A DNA stretch of 64,000 nucleotides from Pusillibacter faecalis (lineage in GTDB: Bacteria; Bacillota; Clostridia; Oscillospirales; Oscillospiraceae), in NCBI RefSeq assembly GCF_018408705.1, contig NZ_AP023420.1:2666001-2730000 (forward strand). Direction: 5' to 3'. Made by a program: the position numbers and the translations under genes. This document shows, piece by piece, positions 6,018 through 15,013 of this stretch. The notes under the pieces were generated by a model. The model made no database searches, had not been told where the DNA came from, and saw nothing but the letters and a program-made list of their open reading frames with translations. Positions within the stretch are counted from its first letter, which is position 1; every line of letters starts with the position of its first letter.

Positions 6018-6872
6018 TCACGGCTGAGGGGTCAGCTCTTTATCATCCGCCTCGGAGCGCTTCCGGCCCCTGCGGCTAAGGAGAAGGCCCTGAATTTTCT
6101 TGGGAGAGGCGTCAATTTGGATGCCCCAAATAGCCTTGGCCAGCCACAAGAAGAACCATAGGACCAGGATGGGGACCACACAGTTTACAATCAGCAGTAC
6201 CGCAATGGCGTCGATAAAACGGCTCAGGGCCTGTTCGGCCGCGTCAATCGCCCCGGTGACTCCGCTGGTAATCTGCTCTCCGATCTGAGAGAGCCAGCCG
6301 CCGGAGACCGCATCATCCGCTTCGCCTGCCTCCTTCTCCACATCGTCGGCAGACTGGGCAGCGGAGTCAATCGTCTGCTGGACATCCAGAGTGTTCTCCA
6401 CCAGACGGCTGACCCGAAGACTGGCAGGAACTACCAGGCAAATGGCAAGCCCAAAGAGGACCAGCTTGGCGGCAAAGCGCCGCAGCCCTCCGGCGGGACG
6501 CCACAGAGAGAGCGCAAAAAATACGCAGGCGGCCGGAATCAGGATGGTGAACGCGGCGTAGGGCAGCATGGTCAGCAGGAGCTTTTCCAGCATAATGGCT
6601 CCCACAACCAGCAGGAGATAGGAGCTGAGGTCCGCGATTTTGCTGGCCAGGGGCGTGGTAGCATCGCCTGGAACGGCAGAGACGGCTACAGAGGTGACAG
6701 CCGTGGCTGCGGTCAGCTCCATGACTGTGATCTTTTTCTCATCCAGCTCCGCCAGGGCTTTGGCATGCAGTTCGGGCGAGGAGACGGTCCCCGCCAGCCA
6801 CAGGGCAGAAAGCAGAGCAACTACCAGCAGGAGAGCGCTGGCACCAAGTTTCTGCAGGGTTTCTGTTTTCAC
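6018..6872 (-). CDS. Multi-span membrane protein of unknown function
   Basis: A 284-aa protein with a GTG start at 6870-6872 behind AAGGAGG. Hydrophobic spans at about 10-28, 85-105, 108-125, 135-152 and 220-245, with a polar, acidic loop (about 160-205: QSADDVEKEAGEADD) and a basic C-terminal tail. No catalytic motif and no recognised family. It stands alone between the element boundary and the M20 peptidase gene. Confidence 0.6.
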   Translation of the reverse strand: MKTETLQKLGASALLLVVALLSALWLAGTVSSPELHAKALAELDEKKITVMELTAATAVTSVAVSAVPGDATTPLASKIADLSSYLLLVVGAIMLEKLLLTMLPYAAFTILIPAACVFFALSLWRPAGGLRRFAAKLVLFGLAICLVVPASLRVSRLVENTLDVQQTIDSAAQSADDVEKEAGEADDAVSGGWLSQIGEQITSGVTGAIDAAEQALSRFIDAIAVLLIVNCVVPILVLWFFLWLAKAIWGIQIDASPKKIQGLLLSRRGRKRSEADDKELTPQP

Positions 6873-6944
6873 GATTTCATTCCTCCTTGTTTTGGTAGCG
6901 CTTCCGTATAAACAAGCCTTGCAGATTTCGCGGGACGCTGATTC

Positions 6945-8045
6945 TTATGCCAGCATCAGCAGGCGCTTCAAAAACGCAACGCCTTCCGGCAGCACCGTCT
7001 CATCGTCAAAACAGAACTCCGGAGCGTGAAGCTCTGCAGTTTCCCCGACGCCAAGGAAGAAAAAGACACCAGGTACCCGCTGCTGATAAAAAGAGAAGTC
7101 CTCGGCGGCCAGGACCGGGGTGTCCAGCAGGGCCGGCGCCTTCGGCCCCAGTTCCCGGCAGAGTTGCACATAGAGCGCCTCATGGTTCCACACCGCCGGA
7201 TAACCGTCGCTCAGGTGGACATCCACCTCGCAGCCGCGCTCCTCCGCCACCTGGACGCCCAGTCGAATCAGACCCTCCCGACAGGCCCGGTAGGTATCCT
7301 CCTGATAGGTCCGCAGGCTGCCCTCCAGGATGGTTTCCCCGCTGACAGCGTTGCGGACGGTGCCGGAGACCATGCGTCCAAAGCCCAGCACCCGGGGCGG
7401 CGGCAGGGCCTCCACCAGCTCCAAGGCGCGGCGATAGTAGTCCAGCCCCGCAGCCAGGGCGTCCCGTCCCTCGGCGGCACGAGAGAGGTGGACGCTCTTG
7501 CCGGTGACGGTGATAGTGACCTCATTAGCCCGGGCCATCAGCGGCCCTGGGCGTGTATAGACCGCTCCGGCGGGAAGTCCCGGCCACAGGTGCAGTCCGA
7601 ATACACGCTGGACATGGTGTTGCTCCAAAATTCCGGTGGCGCACAGGGGACTGGCACCGCCAAACGTCTCTTCTGCAGGCTGGAAGAGGAAGAGCACATT
7701 GCGCGGCAGCTCTGATAAACGCGCGGACACATGCTCTGCCAGTGCCAGTGCCATGGACATGTGACCGTCATGACCGCAAGCATGCATGCGTCCTGGATGA
7801 ATCGAGGCATAGGGAAGACCTGTGCGCTCCGTCACGGGCAGGGCATCCATGTCCGCACGGAAGGCCACGGTTTCCGGCTTTCCGGCATCGAAAAAGGCGC
7901 AGATAGCACTGGGAATCGGGGTGGTAACGGTACAGCTCAGAGGTGCGAGGACAGAACGTACATACGCCGCCGTCTCCGGCAGCTGATCAGACAACTCTGG
8001 AATACGGTGTAAGGCCCGACGATGGGCGACAACAGACGGGAGCAT
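6945..8045 (-). CDS. M20-family amidohydrolase, probable N-acetyl-diaminopimelate deacetylase
   Basis: A 366-aa M20D metallopeptidase. Visible metal-site motifs are FRADMDALP (about 69), ACGHDGH (about 92) and PAEETFGGA (about 127), with the late His in the C-terminal third. The family removes N-acyl groups from amino acids. Here it faces, divergently, a dapA-dapB-dapH operon; DapH makes N-acetylated intermediates, and the acetylase branch needs an aminotransferase and then an N-acetyl-diaminopimelate deacetylase. That context makes this role the best call; a general hippurate/N-acyl-amino-acid hydrolase is the alternative. AAGGAGG precedes the ATG at 8043-8045. Confidence 0.75.
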   Translation of the reverse strand: MLPSVVAHRRALHRIPELSDQLPETAAYVRSVLAPLSCTVTTPIPSAICAFFDAGKPETVAFRADMDALPVTERTGLPYASIHPGRMHACGHDGHMSMALALAEHVSARLSELPRNVLFLFQPAEETFGGASPLCATGILEQHHVQRVFGLHLWPGLPAGAVYTRPGPLMARANEVTITVTGKSVHLSRAAEGRDALAAGLDYYRRALELVEALPPPRVLGFGRMVSGTVRNAVSGETILEGSLRTYQEDTYRACREGLIRLGVQVAEERGCEVDVHLSDGYPAVWNHEALYVQLCRELGPKAPALLDTPVLAAEDFSFYQQRVPGVFFFLGVGETAELHAPEFCFDDETVLPEGVAFLKRLLMLA

Positions 8046-8147
8046 GTAAAACCTCCTTGAGGATAGTTGGGATATGGGAATCTCCGGTATTGTAGCTATT
8101 GTAGCATATCTATAGAAAATCTGACAGGTTTTTTTTCAAAGTAACCA

Positions 8148-8176
8148 TTGCAACGGAGCTGAAATCATGGTATGAT
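8148..8176 (+). promoter_or_regulatory. Promoter of the dap operon
   Basis: TTGCAA (8148-8153), 17-bp spacer, TATGAT (8171-8176), 12 bp before the riboswitch P1 stem. Confidence 0.7.
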
Positions 8177-8188
8177 GGCAAAAAATGA

Positions 8189-8344
8189 GATAGAGGCGCG
8201 GATGCGATGGACCCACGGGAGCTGGCAGGCAGAGAAGGTGGGAAGGGCAAGTCCGCCGAATTCCTTTTCCGGGCGCGGGAGAGGGATGGGTTCCCAGGAA
8301 AGACCTGTGAAACTGTCCGCGGCATTTGCCGCGGGTGCGCTATC
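8189..8344 (+). ncRNA. Lysine riboswitch (L-box)
   Basis: P1 arms GATAG (8189-8193) and CTATC (8340-8344) close a domain of about 156 nt. Inside are L-box-like signatures: AGAGGCGC directly after the 5' P1 arm, GCCGAA at 8255-8260, and a stable hairpin CGCGGC/GCCGCG at 8318-8333 just before the 3' P1 arm. Its place between a promoter and a terminator upstream of dapA fits the known role: lysine binding favours termination. Confidence 0.75.
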
Positions 8345-8376
8345 CGCTTACAGGGAGTGCTGCTTGCACATACTGT

Positions 8377-8405
8377 CGGTAGGGGCGTGTCTCTACCGTT
8401 TTTTT
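8377..8405 (+). terminator. Riboswitch expression-platform terminator
   Basis: CGGTAG / CTACCG stem (8377-8382, 8393-8398) followed by TTTTTTT, 25 nt before the dapA start. It is the off-state terminator expected for the lysine riboswitch. Confidence 0.75.
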
Positions 8406-8429
8406 ATGAAAAAAATGGAGGACACTCAC

Positions 8430-9317
8430 ATGAAATTTGAAAACATCAAAGGTTCCATCGTCGCCATGATCACGCCTTTCCACGAGGATGGCAGCGTGAA
8501 TTTCGAGGTGCTGACCAATCTGCTGGAGCGCCAGATTGCCGGGGGCACAGATGCCATTTTAACCCTGGGCACCACCGGCGAATACCCTACTATGACCCAT
8601 GAAGAGGACGCGGCGGTGGTAGAGCACACCATCCGGGTGGTGAATGGCCGGGTACCGGTGATGGTGGGCAGCGGCTCCAACTGCACCGCTACTCAGATTG
8701 AAAAGAGCATCCAGTACCAGGACATGGGCGCTGACGCTCTGCTATTGATCGCCCCTTACTACAACAAGGCCAACGCTGAGGGTATGTACCGCCATTTTGC
8801 TGAGACGGCGGACAAGGTCCATATTCCCTGCATCCTCTACAATGTCCCTGGGCGTACTGGCTGCTCCATTCCGGTATCTGTGGTGGAACGGCTTAGTACG
8901 CATCCCAACATCGCCGGCATCAAGGAGGCCAGTGGTGATATGTCCTACATCATGAAGATCGCACACTGCGCGGGACCGGACTTTTCCTTATACTCCGGCA
9001 ACGACGACATTACGATCCCCTTGATGAGCGTCGGCGGCAGTGGCGTGATCTCCGTTTATGCAAACGTCATGCCCGCTATGTGTCATCAGATTGTGGCGGA
9101 CTATCTGGGCGGCAACCAGGCCCGAGCAGTGGAGAATCATCTGAAATACCTGAAGCTGATGAACCATCTGTTCATTGAGGTCAATCCCATTCCCGTCAAA
9201 GCTGCCATGAATCTGATGGGGCTGAACGTAGGGCCCATGCGGATGCCGCTTTGTGCGATGAGTCCGGCGAATGAGGCGGTTCTTAGGGAGACCATGAAGG
9301 AGGTGGGACTGCTGTGA
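8430..9317 (+). CDS. dapA: 4-hydroxy-tetrahydrodipicolinate synthase
   Basis: A 295-aa TIM-barrel enzyme condensing pyruvate with aspartate semialdehyde, the first step of diaminopimelate/lysine synthesis. Visible: the substrate-loop motif GTTGEYPTM, the catalytic Tyr in YNVPGRTG, and the Schiff-base Lys in GIKEASGD. The start is ATG 8430 after GGAGG; longer in-frame starts would lie within the riboswitch. It overlaps dapB by four bases (GTGA), so translation is coupled. It is under the lysine riboswitch. Confidence 0.92.
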   Translation: MKFENIKGSIVAMITPFHEDGSVNFEVLTNLLERQIAGGTDAILTLGTTGEYPTMTHEEDAAVVEHTIRVVNGRVPVMVGSGSNCTATQIEKSIQYQDMGADALLLIAPYYNKANAEGMYRHFAETADKVHIPCILYNVPGRTGCSIPVSVVERLSTHPNIAGIKEASGDMSYIMKIAHCAGPDFSLYSGNDDITIPLMSVGGSGVISVYANVMPAMCHQIVADYLGGNQARAVENHLKYLKLMNHLFIEVNPIPVKAAMNLMGLNVGPMRMPLCAMSPANEAVLRETMKEVGLL

Positions 9318-10033
9318 GATATATCCTGATCGGGCGGGGAAAGATGGGGCGGCTCCTCCAGGAGACTGCCCGGGCCGCCGGCGACCAGGTGGAAGCGGCT
9401 TTTGGCCGCGAAGATCTGGACCAGCTGGGTCGGCTTGGCAAGGTGGCAGACGTGGTGATTGACTTCTCCCGGCCGGAGGCTTTGCCGGAAATCTGCTCCT
9501 ATGTCCGCCGTACCGGAACGGCGCTGCTCTCCGGCACCACGGGCTACACGTCGGATCAGCTCCGGGAGCTGCAGGCGCTGGGAAGCGCCGCCCCGGTGCT
9601 GTGGAGCGCCAATTTCTCTCTGGGTGTTGCGGTACTTGCCCGGGCACTGCGGGATGTCACCGGGGTGCTGAGGCCGGAGTTTGACATTGAGGTGACAGAG
9701 GTCCACCACAATCAGAAGACCGACGCGCCCAGCGGAACCGCAAAGCTCTTGGTGGAGGCTATGGACCCGCGTCAGGAGCTGACGCCGGTCTATGGGCGTC
9801 AAGGTCAGACCGGTCGGCGGAACAGGGAGGAGATCGGCATTCACGCCCTGCGGGGCGGCACAGTGGCGGGAACCCACACTGTGCATTTCTTCGGCCCCGA
9901 CGAGGAGCTGGAATTTACTCACCGGGCGGCCAGCCGTCAGATTTTTGTGAACGGCGCCTTGCGTGTGGCCCGGCTGTTGCCAGGGAGAGCAAACGGCATC
10001 TATGACTTGGAAAATATCTTGTTTGGAGAGTGA
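9314..10033 (+). CDS. dapB: 4-hydroxy-tetrahydrodipicolinate reductase
   Basis: A 239-aa cytoplasmic NAD(P)H-dependent reductase, second step of the DAP pathway. N-terminal Rossmann motif ([10 protein letters not shown]), ligand loop SGTTGY, and catalytic signature [18 protein letters not shown] with the paired His and Lys. The GTG start overlaps the dapA stop (GTGA). It is short for the family (usually about 250-270 aa) but has all key motifs. Confidence 0.9.
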   Translation: MRYILIGRGKMGRLLQETARAAGDQVEAAFGREDLDQLGRLGKVADVVIDFSRPEALPEICSYVRRTGTALLSGTTGYTSDQLRELQALGSAAPVLWSANFSLGVAVLARALRDVTGVLRPEFDIEVTEVHHNQKTDAPSGTAKLLVEAMDPRQELTPVYGRQGQTGRRNREEIGIHALRGGTVAGTHTVHFFGPDEELEFTHRAASRQIFVNGALRVARLLPGRANGIYDLENILFGE

Positions 10034-10035
10034 CT

Positions 10036-10731
10036 ATGAACGCGCAGGAAATTATTGACTATATTGCAAATTCTGAAAAGAGAACTCCGGTGAAGCTGTA
10101 TGTGAATACCACAGGGCCGGTGGACTTCGGCAACGCCCAGGTATTTGGTGGAAACAACAGCTTCATCGTCTTTGGTGATTGGAGCCAGCTTCAGCCTGTT
10201 CTGGAGGCAAACGCCGCGGAAATCACGGATTATGTGGTGGAGAATGACCGCCGCAATTCCGGCGTGCCATTACTGGATATGCGGGAGATTCCAGCCCGCA
10301 TTGAACCCGGTGCCATCATCCGGGAAAAGGTGGAAATTGGAGAGGGCGCGGTCATCATGATGGGCGCGGTGATTAATATTGGCGCCGTCGTGGGCGCGGG
10401 CACCATGATTGACATGGGAGCCGTCCTGGGCGGTCGGGCCACGGTGGGTGCGCGCTGCCACGTCGGCGCCGGCGCGGTGCTGGCGGGCGTCGTGGAGCCG
10501 GCCTCTGCCACCCCGGTCATTGTGGAGGACGGCGTTCTGATTGGTGCCAACGCCGTGGTCATTGAGGGCGTTCATATCGGAGCAGACGCAGTAGTGGCTG
10601 CCGGAGCCGTGGTCATTGAGGATGTGCCCGCTGGCGCCGTCGTGGCGGGAAGCCCTGCCCGTATCGTGAAGATGAAGGATGAAAAGACCCAGGGTAAGAC
10701 CGCGCTGGTAGACGCGCTGCGGAAATTATAA
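10036..10731 (+). CDS. dapH: Tetrahydrodipicolinate N-acetyltransferase
   Basis: A 231-aa protein. An N-terminal alpha/beta domain (1-85) is followed by a left-handed beta-helix of hexapeptide repeats (about 90-200; e.g. [19 protein letters not shown]), ending GSPARIVKM. This is the DapH architecture: acetyl-CoA-dependent N-acetylation of tetrahydrodipicolinate, defining the acetylase branch found in many Firmicutes. ATG 10036 follows GGAGAG and lies 3 bp after the dapB stop. The divergent M20 hydrolase would remove the acetyl group later in the pathway. Confidence 0.9.
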   Translation: MNAQEIIDYIANSEKRTPVKLYVNTTGPVDFGNAQVFGGNNSFIVFGDWSQLQPVLEANAAEITDYVVENDRRNSGVPLLDMREIPARIEPGAIIREKVEIGEGAVIMMGAVINIGAVVGAGTMIDMGAVLGGRATVGARCHVGAGAVLAGVVEPASATPVIVEDGVLIGANAVVIEGVHIGADAVVAAGAVVIEDVPAGAVVAGSPARIVKMKDEKTQGKTALVDALRKL

Positions 10732-10739
10732 GAGCTGAA

Positions 10740-10764
10740 AAGAGAGGCATTGCCTCTCTTTTTT
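10740..10764 (+). terminator. Terminator of the dap operon
   Basis: AAGAGAGGC / GCCTCTCTT stem with a 3-nt loop and a TTTTTT run, just after dapH. Confidence 0.85.
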
Positions 10765-10876
10765 CGTTTCCAGACAGCCGAAAGCCTGTGGGGATGTGCA
10801 TCTTTCCTTGTGAGAAATTTGTGTGGACTGTCAAAAAAATGCAGGAAATATTTGTAATACTGTCGCGGACTTTTCG

Positions 10877-10905
10877 TTGCCCGGAATCATAGGGTGTGGT
10901 ATTGT
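10877..10905 (+). promoter_or_regulatory. Promoter of the MBL-fold gene
   Basis: TTGCCC (10877-10882), 17-bp spacer, TATTGT (10900-10905), 30 bp ahead of the coding start. Confidence 0.55.
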
Positions 10906-10934
10906 AAGAACCATAAAAGAAAGGGGGACAGGTG

Positions 10935-11885
10935 ATGCTGGTACTGGACTTCATCAATGTGGGCAACGGCGACGCGATCCTGGTGCGGGAGGTGGAGGGC
11001 GGAAGCTGCCGCTTTTCTATGCTGGTGGACTGCGGCCACGATAACCTGGTGCGGGATGACCACCCGGAACCCTTGGATGCCAGGTCCTGTAGAATCTATG
11101 CCGGGGATTTTCTGAAAAAACAGGGGATTGAGCGGCTGGATATCCTGCTGCTGACACACTTTCATAGAGATCATGTGGGTGGCCTGGACCGGGTGCTACA
11201 GTGCGTGGCTGTGGACCGGCTACTGACGCCCTACATCCCTCCGAGGGAGGCGGAGAGCTTGGAACCAGACGGAGACAACGGCCTTCCCAAAGCGGCCAGG
11301 AATCTTCTGCGTTGCATGGATTTCTATGCGCGGCCGCTGAGACGGTATGAAGAACGGATTGGAACGCTGGTGGAGCTTGCGGGCGACCGGATGGAGACCC
11401 TTCAGCTCACGGAGGAACTGAGGATGGACATCCTCTTTGGAGAGCCGGCATTGTACCCCAGGCAGAGACAGGTGTTTGACGCAGCCTTTCAGGGGCGGCG
11501 GAACGCCTATGATCTAATCCACTGGGCCAAGTCCATGAATGTTGCCAGCCTGCGCCAACGGCTATATTACCATGGCCGGGAGATTGTTTTGGGCGGCGAC
11601 GCCTATGCCCACATGTGGGAGACGGCAACAGCCACTCCCTGCGACATTTTGAAAGTGCCCCACCACGCCTCGCTGTCCTCTACCACGCGGAAGCTCCTGC
11701 ACCTCCTACAGCCCAAGACAGCGGTGGTCTGTGTGGCAGCGGGCCGCCCGGATGAGCGGCCCCACCCCTACATCGTGCAGCTATTAAAAAATTGTGTGGG
11801 AGACGTCCGCTTTACGGACGCCGTGGAGATTCCCGGGATAGTAGAGCCGATCTTTCACGAGTCAGTCCATCTGGAGATTCCGTGA
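10935..11885 (+). CDS. ComEC/Rec2-type metallo-beta-lactamase-fold hydrolase
   Basis: A 316-aa soluble protein with the MBL metal motif THFHRDHVGG (about 77-86), a preceding DFINVGNGDAILV start typical of ComEC-like hydrolase domains, VLGGDA as the later metal-ligand site, and the terminal VPHHAS motif. It has no signal peptide or membrane span, so it is a stand-alone cytoplasmic hydrolase rather than the competence channel itself. The substrate is unknown; a nuclease or phosphodiesterase role is suggested by the family. It is a single-gene unit with its own promoter and terminator. ATG 10935 is used; the GTG three bases earlier is possible. Confidence 0.75.
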   Translation: MLVLDFINVGNGDAILVREVEGGSCRFSMLVDCGHDNLVRDDHPEPLDARSCRIYAGDFLKKQGIERLDILLLTHFHRDHVGGLDRVLQCVAVDRLLTPYIPPREAESLEPDGDNGLPKAARNLLRCMDFYARPLRRYEERIGTLVELAGDRMETLQLTEELRMDILFGEPALYPRQRQVFDAAFQGRRNAYDLIHWAKSMNVASLRQRLYYHGREIVLGGDAYAHMWETATATPCDILKVPHHASLSSTTRKLLHLLQPKTAVVCVAAGRPDERPHPYIVQLLKNCVGDVRFTDAVEIPGIVEPIFHESVHLEIP

Positions 11886-11927
11886 TGCATTTTACTTGAT
11901 AGCCAGCAGCGCCGCGCATAAAAGCAG

Positions 11928-11966
11928 CAAGGCGGAAGTCAGAAGACTTCCGCCTTGCCGCTTTTT
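11928..11966 (+). terminator. Terminator between convergent MBL and MFS genes
   Basis: 13-bp perfect stem CAAGGCGGAAGTC / GACTTCCGCCTTG, then CCGCTTTTT. It ends the rightward MBL gene and reaches the stop codon of the leftward MFS gene. Confidence 0.85.
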
Positions 11967-13164
11967 AGGAGGTATGGCGTTTTCCGGGAACTGGTTTTCT
12001 GCACAACAGGGCCAGGAGAGCGCCGGCAATGCCGGCTCCACCTGCGATCCAGAAGGCCAGCGTATAATCGCCGTTTTGCAGCCGCAGAACCTGAGAGACA
12101 ATCTGCGGTCCCAGCAGCCCGCCGATCCCGAAGGCCAGGAAGACCAGACCGTAGTTCACGGAATAGTAGGTTTTGCCGAAGTAGTCCAGGACAATGGAGG
12201 GATAGGCCCCCACCATGCCGCCGAAGCTGCAGGCCAGAATGGCGACAGCCAGCGCGTAGAGCACAAAGTTCGTCATCAGCTTCATGGAGAACATGGTGGC
12301 AGCATTGACCAAGTAGAGGAAGATAACCACCCGAAAGGGACCGAACCGGTCAGACATGGCTCCACCCAGAAAGCGGCCTAGCGTATTGGAGATCGCTAGG
12401 ATGCTGACCACTGCGCTTGCCTGGGCGGTGGTGATATGAGCCAGCTGCTGCCCCATAGGGGAGGCATATCCCACGACCATGAGACCTGTTGCATTGGCTA
12501 GGATGTACATGATCAGGAGAATCCAGTACTGCCAGGTGCGCAGCATGCCGCCTGGCGTATAGCTGCCCGTCTGTCCGCCCGGAGCCGCCTGAGTGGATGG
12601 AGGGGCCTTGAGCAGCAGGCTTCCCAGCAAAATGCCGACGAAAGAGACGCACGCCTGCACCAGAAATGTACTCATAGGACCAATATGGCTGATGAGGTTC
12701 GTGGCAATGGGCGCATAGACACTGGAACCAAGACCGAAGCCAGCGACGGCAAGACCTGTGATCAGCCCGGTGCTCTCTGGGTACCAGCCGGCACAGGTGG
12801 CAATGGGGACACCATAAACCAGGCCAACGCCCGCGCCGCCCAGGAATCCAAAGCCTACGTACAGCATGACCAGAGAGTGGGATTGGCTGGCGATCAAAAG
12901 TCCGATGGCGAGGATGATGCCGCCCAGAGATGCAACCCATCTGGGTCCCCGGCGGGGCAGCAGCAACCCGGCGACGATCATGGCGACAGGAAGCATAAAC
13001 GTGCTGATGGAAAAGGTCAGAGAGACCGCGCCGGTATCCCAGCCGAACATTTGAGAAATGGGGGTTTGAAACACGCTCCAGCTGTATAGCATTCCCACAC
13101 AGAATTGGCAGATGATAGACCCTATCACCACCAGAACCCGGCGCTGCGGATGTGTCTGCTTCAT
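11965..13164 (-). CDS. MFS transporter, oxalate:formate antiporter (OFA)-like
   Basis: A 399-aa protein with about 12 transmembrane segments. Features typical of the OFA/OxlT family: CQFCVGMLYSWSVF in the first span, GPRWVASLGG in the first cytoplasmic loop, and GRFLGGAMSDRFG between spans 8 and 9. OFA members exchange small carboxylates. It is the last gene of the leftward 2-oxoacid cluster, and its ATG overlaps the crotonase stop (TGATG), so it may export the acid end product or exchange it for substrate. The substrate is not visible from the sequence. Confidence 0.75.
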   Translation of the reverse strand: MKQTHPQRRVLVVIGSIICQFCVGMLYSWSVFQTPISQMFGWDTGAVSLTFSISTFMLPVAMIVAGLLLPRRGPRWVASLGGIILAIGLLIASQSHSLVMLYVGFGFLGGAGVGLVYGVPIATCAGWYPESTGLITGLAVAGFGLGSSVYAPIATNLISHIGPMSTFLVQACVSFVGILLGSLLLKAPPSTQAAPGGQTGSYTPGGMLRTWQYWILLIMYILANATGLMVVGYASPMGQQLAHITTAQASAVVSILAISNTLGRFLGGAMSDRFGPFRVVIFLYLVNAATMFSMKLMTNFVLYALAVAILACSFGGMVGAYPSIVLDYFGKTYYSVNYGLVFLAFGIGGLLGPQIVSQVLRLQNGDYTLAFWIAGGAGIAGALLALLCRKPVPGKRHTS

Positions 13165-13928
13165 CACTGCTCGTCGTACTCAGGGACGCGCTTTTCTATG
13201 AATGCAGTGGAGGCCTCCTTGAAGTCATGATAGGGCTGGTAGGCGATGGTGGCTTGCAGGTTGTTGTTGAACTTCTTGGGAAGCTCGTGCTCATAGTTTT
13301 CATTCAGACACTGCTTCCACAGAATCAGGGCGCGTCTTGCGTTTTGGGCAAACTCTGCGGCCAGCTTCTGGGCTTCTTCCAGCACCTGCTCCCTGGGAAC
13401 CACCTTCCAGATGCCGCCCCACTGGGCAATTTGTTCCGCCAGTAGGGGATTGCCAGAGAAGGCCATGTAGCGCAGCACCTTCTCAGGAACCATCAAGGAG
13501 GCGTAGCCGTCCGCGCCGATGATACCCACCTTAATTTCAGAGAGGGCGAACTTGGCGCCCTGGGCGGCAATCAGAACATCGCAGCAGCCAGCAAACGCGC
13601 AGCCGGCACCGGCTGCAGAGCCGTTGATGGCGCCAATCACGGGATAACGGCAGTTTTTGACAGCAAGATAGGCGTTGCGGATTCTGTCGTAGTGCACTGT
13701 ACACTTGCTGGGCTCCATGAACTCGCCGAATTCGCTTAGCTCATTTCCAGCCATGAAAATCTTGCCGGCGCCGGTCAGAATGACCACCTTGATGTCCTCC
13801 CGGCGGTCCAAGGCATAGAAGGTGTCCCGAATTTCATCATAGGTCTCCTTGCTGGTGGCATTTGCAGGAGGGCGGTCGATTGTGACTGTACAAATATAAT
13901 CCTTGACTTCAACCTTACATGCGGACAT
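13164..13928 (-). CDS. Enoyl-CoA hydratase/isomerase family protein (non-canonical active site)
   Basis: A 254-aa crotonase-fold protein. The oxyanion-hole region GAINGSAAGAGCAFAGCCD is recognisable, but the position of the first hydratase glutamate (GGCE in typical crotonases) is occupied by Ala/Phe (CAFA). The second glutamate region (SEIKVGIIGADG) keeps Glu. A standard two-Glu hydratase mechanism is therefore doubtful; isomerase, decarboxylase, CoA-hydrolase or C-C lyase activity are alternatives. It is co-transcribed with a 2-oxoacid:ferredoxin oxidoreductase that makes an acyl-CoA, its likely substrate source. Confidence 0.75.
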   Translation of the reverse strand: MSACKVEVKDYICTVTIDRPPANATSKETYDEIRDTFYALDRREDIKVVILTGAGKIFMAGNELSEFGEFMEPSKCTVHYDRIRNAYLAVKNCRYPVIGAINGSAAGAGCAFAGCCDVLIAAQGAKFALSEIKVGIIGADGYASLMVPEKVLRYMAFSGNPLLAEQIAQWGGIWKVVPREQVLEEAQKLAAEFAQNARRALILWKQCLNENYEHELPKKFNNNLQATIAYQPYHDFKEASTAFIEKRVPEYDEQ

Positions 13929-13966
13929 TGCAATTCCTCTTTTCTATTACGTTGTTAAATGGATGG

Positions 13967-14992
13967 TTATTCCTGGGCTGCCAGAATAGCGTCCAGCAGC
14001 TCACTGCCATGTTCAGCAGTATAGTCGTCATAGACAGGCTGGGCTGCGTCGCGGAAAGCCTGCCGCTCCTCTGTGGTCAGCTCAATAATCTCACACTTGC
14101 CGGTCTCAATGATCTTGTCTTTGCAGGCATTGTCGTCATCCATCGCCATCTGCCACTGTTCCATGGTCATATTGGCGATTTCCTCGGATAGGAGCTGCTG
14201 ATATTCCTCCGGCAGCTTGTCATACGCGGCCTTGGATACCAGAACGGGTATGATGTCGAAGATATGCGCAGTTTCAATAATGTAGCCCTGTACCTCGTAG
14301 ATAGCTTGAGTGTAGATATTACAGTAGGGATTTTCCTGCCCGTCAATAGCACCCTGCTGCAGCGCGGTGAATACCTCAGAAAAGGCCAGAGGGATGGCAT
14401 TAGCGCCTAAGGCGTTGAAATGCGCCATATGATACTGGCTCTCCATAGTGCGGATTTTCAGCCCCTTCATATCCGCGGGCGTATGGACCGGGGTTTTGGT
14501 TGTGGTCAGATGGCGGTTTCCCTGATACCAAGAGCCAAGCCACAGGAAGCCGGCGTCCGCCAGGTCATCGTAGATGGGCTGGAGAATATCGGAATTATAG
14601 ACGGCGTCAGCATCTTCAAAATTAGTGACGTCCTCAATGAGATAGGGTAGCTCCAGTACGGAGATCTGGTCGGAATAGCCGCCCAACATGCCCACGTTGG
14701 GCATCGTCATTTGGAAGGTATCAAACTGCATGCCCTCCAGCACCTCTCGGTTGCCACCCATCAGGGAATTGGGATAGATCTCAATAACAAATTTGCCGTC
14801 TGTCGCCTCTTTAATATTTTCGGCCACCTGCACGAAAGCCTTGTGCAGGGCGATGTCCTCGGTGACGGTATGGGCCATGATCCAAACGACTTCATCGCCG
14901 GACTGCGTGCTGCTGTCGCCGCCGCAGCCGGAGAGGGACATGACCAGGGCGCAGGCTGACAAGACGCAGAGAAATGATTTCAGACGTCTCAT
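13967..14992 (-). CDS. dctP: TRAP transporter substrate-binding lipoprotein (DctP)
   Basis: A 341-aa protein. Signal peptide with lipobox LSGCGG (Cys about 23), then a DctP-type periplasmic-binding fold. The family arginine in GLKIRTMES (about 170-180) usually salt-bridges the substrate carboxylate, and GQENPYCN is another family motif. It belongs to the TRAP system whose permeases DctQ/DctM are encoded 4-6 kb upstream in the same cluster. The likely ligand is a hydroxy- or oxo-carboxylate, judging by the dehydrogenase and oxidoreductase genes. AAGGAGG precedes the ATG. Confidence 0.88.
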   Translation of the reverse strand: MRRLKSFLCVLSACALVMSLSGCGGDSSTQSGDEVVWIMAHTVTEDIALHKAFVQVAENIKEATDGKFVIEIYPNSLMGGNREVLEGMQFDTFQMTMPNVGMLGGYSDQISVLELPYLIEDVTNFEDADAVYNSDILQPIYDDLADAGFLWLGSWYQGNRHLTTTKTPVHTPADMKGLKIRTMESQYHMAHFNALGANAIPLAFSEVFTALQQGAIDGQENPYCNIYTQAIYEVQGYIIETAHIFDIIPVLVSKAAYDKLPEEYQQLLSEEIANMTMEQWQMAMDDDNACKDKIIETGKCEIIELTTEERQAFRDAAQPVYDDYTAEHGSELLDAILAAQE

Positions 14993-15013
14993 AAATTTGC
15001 CTCCTTATCAGTT

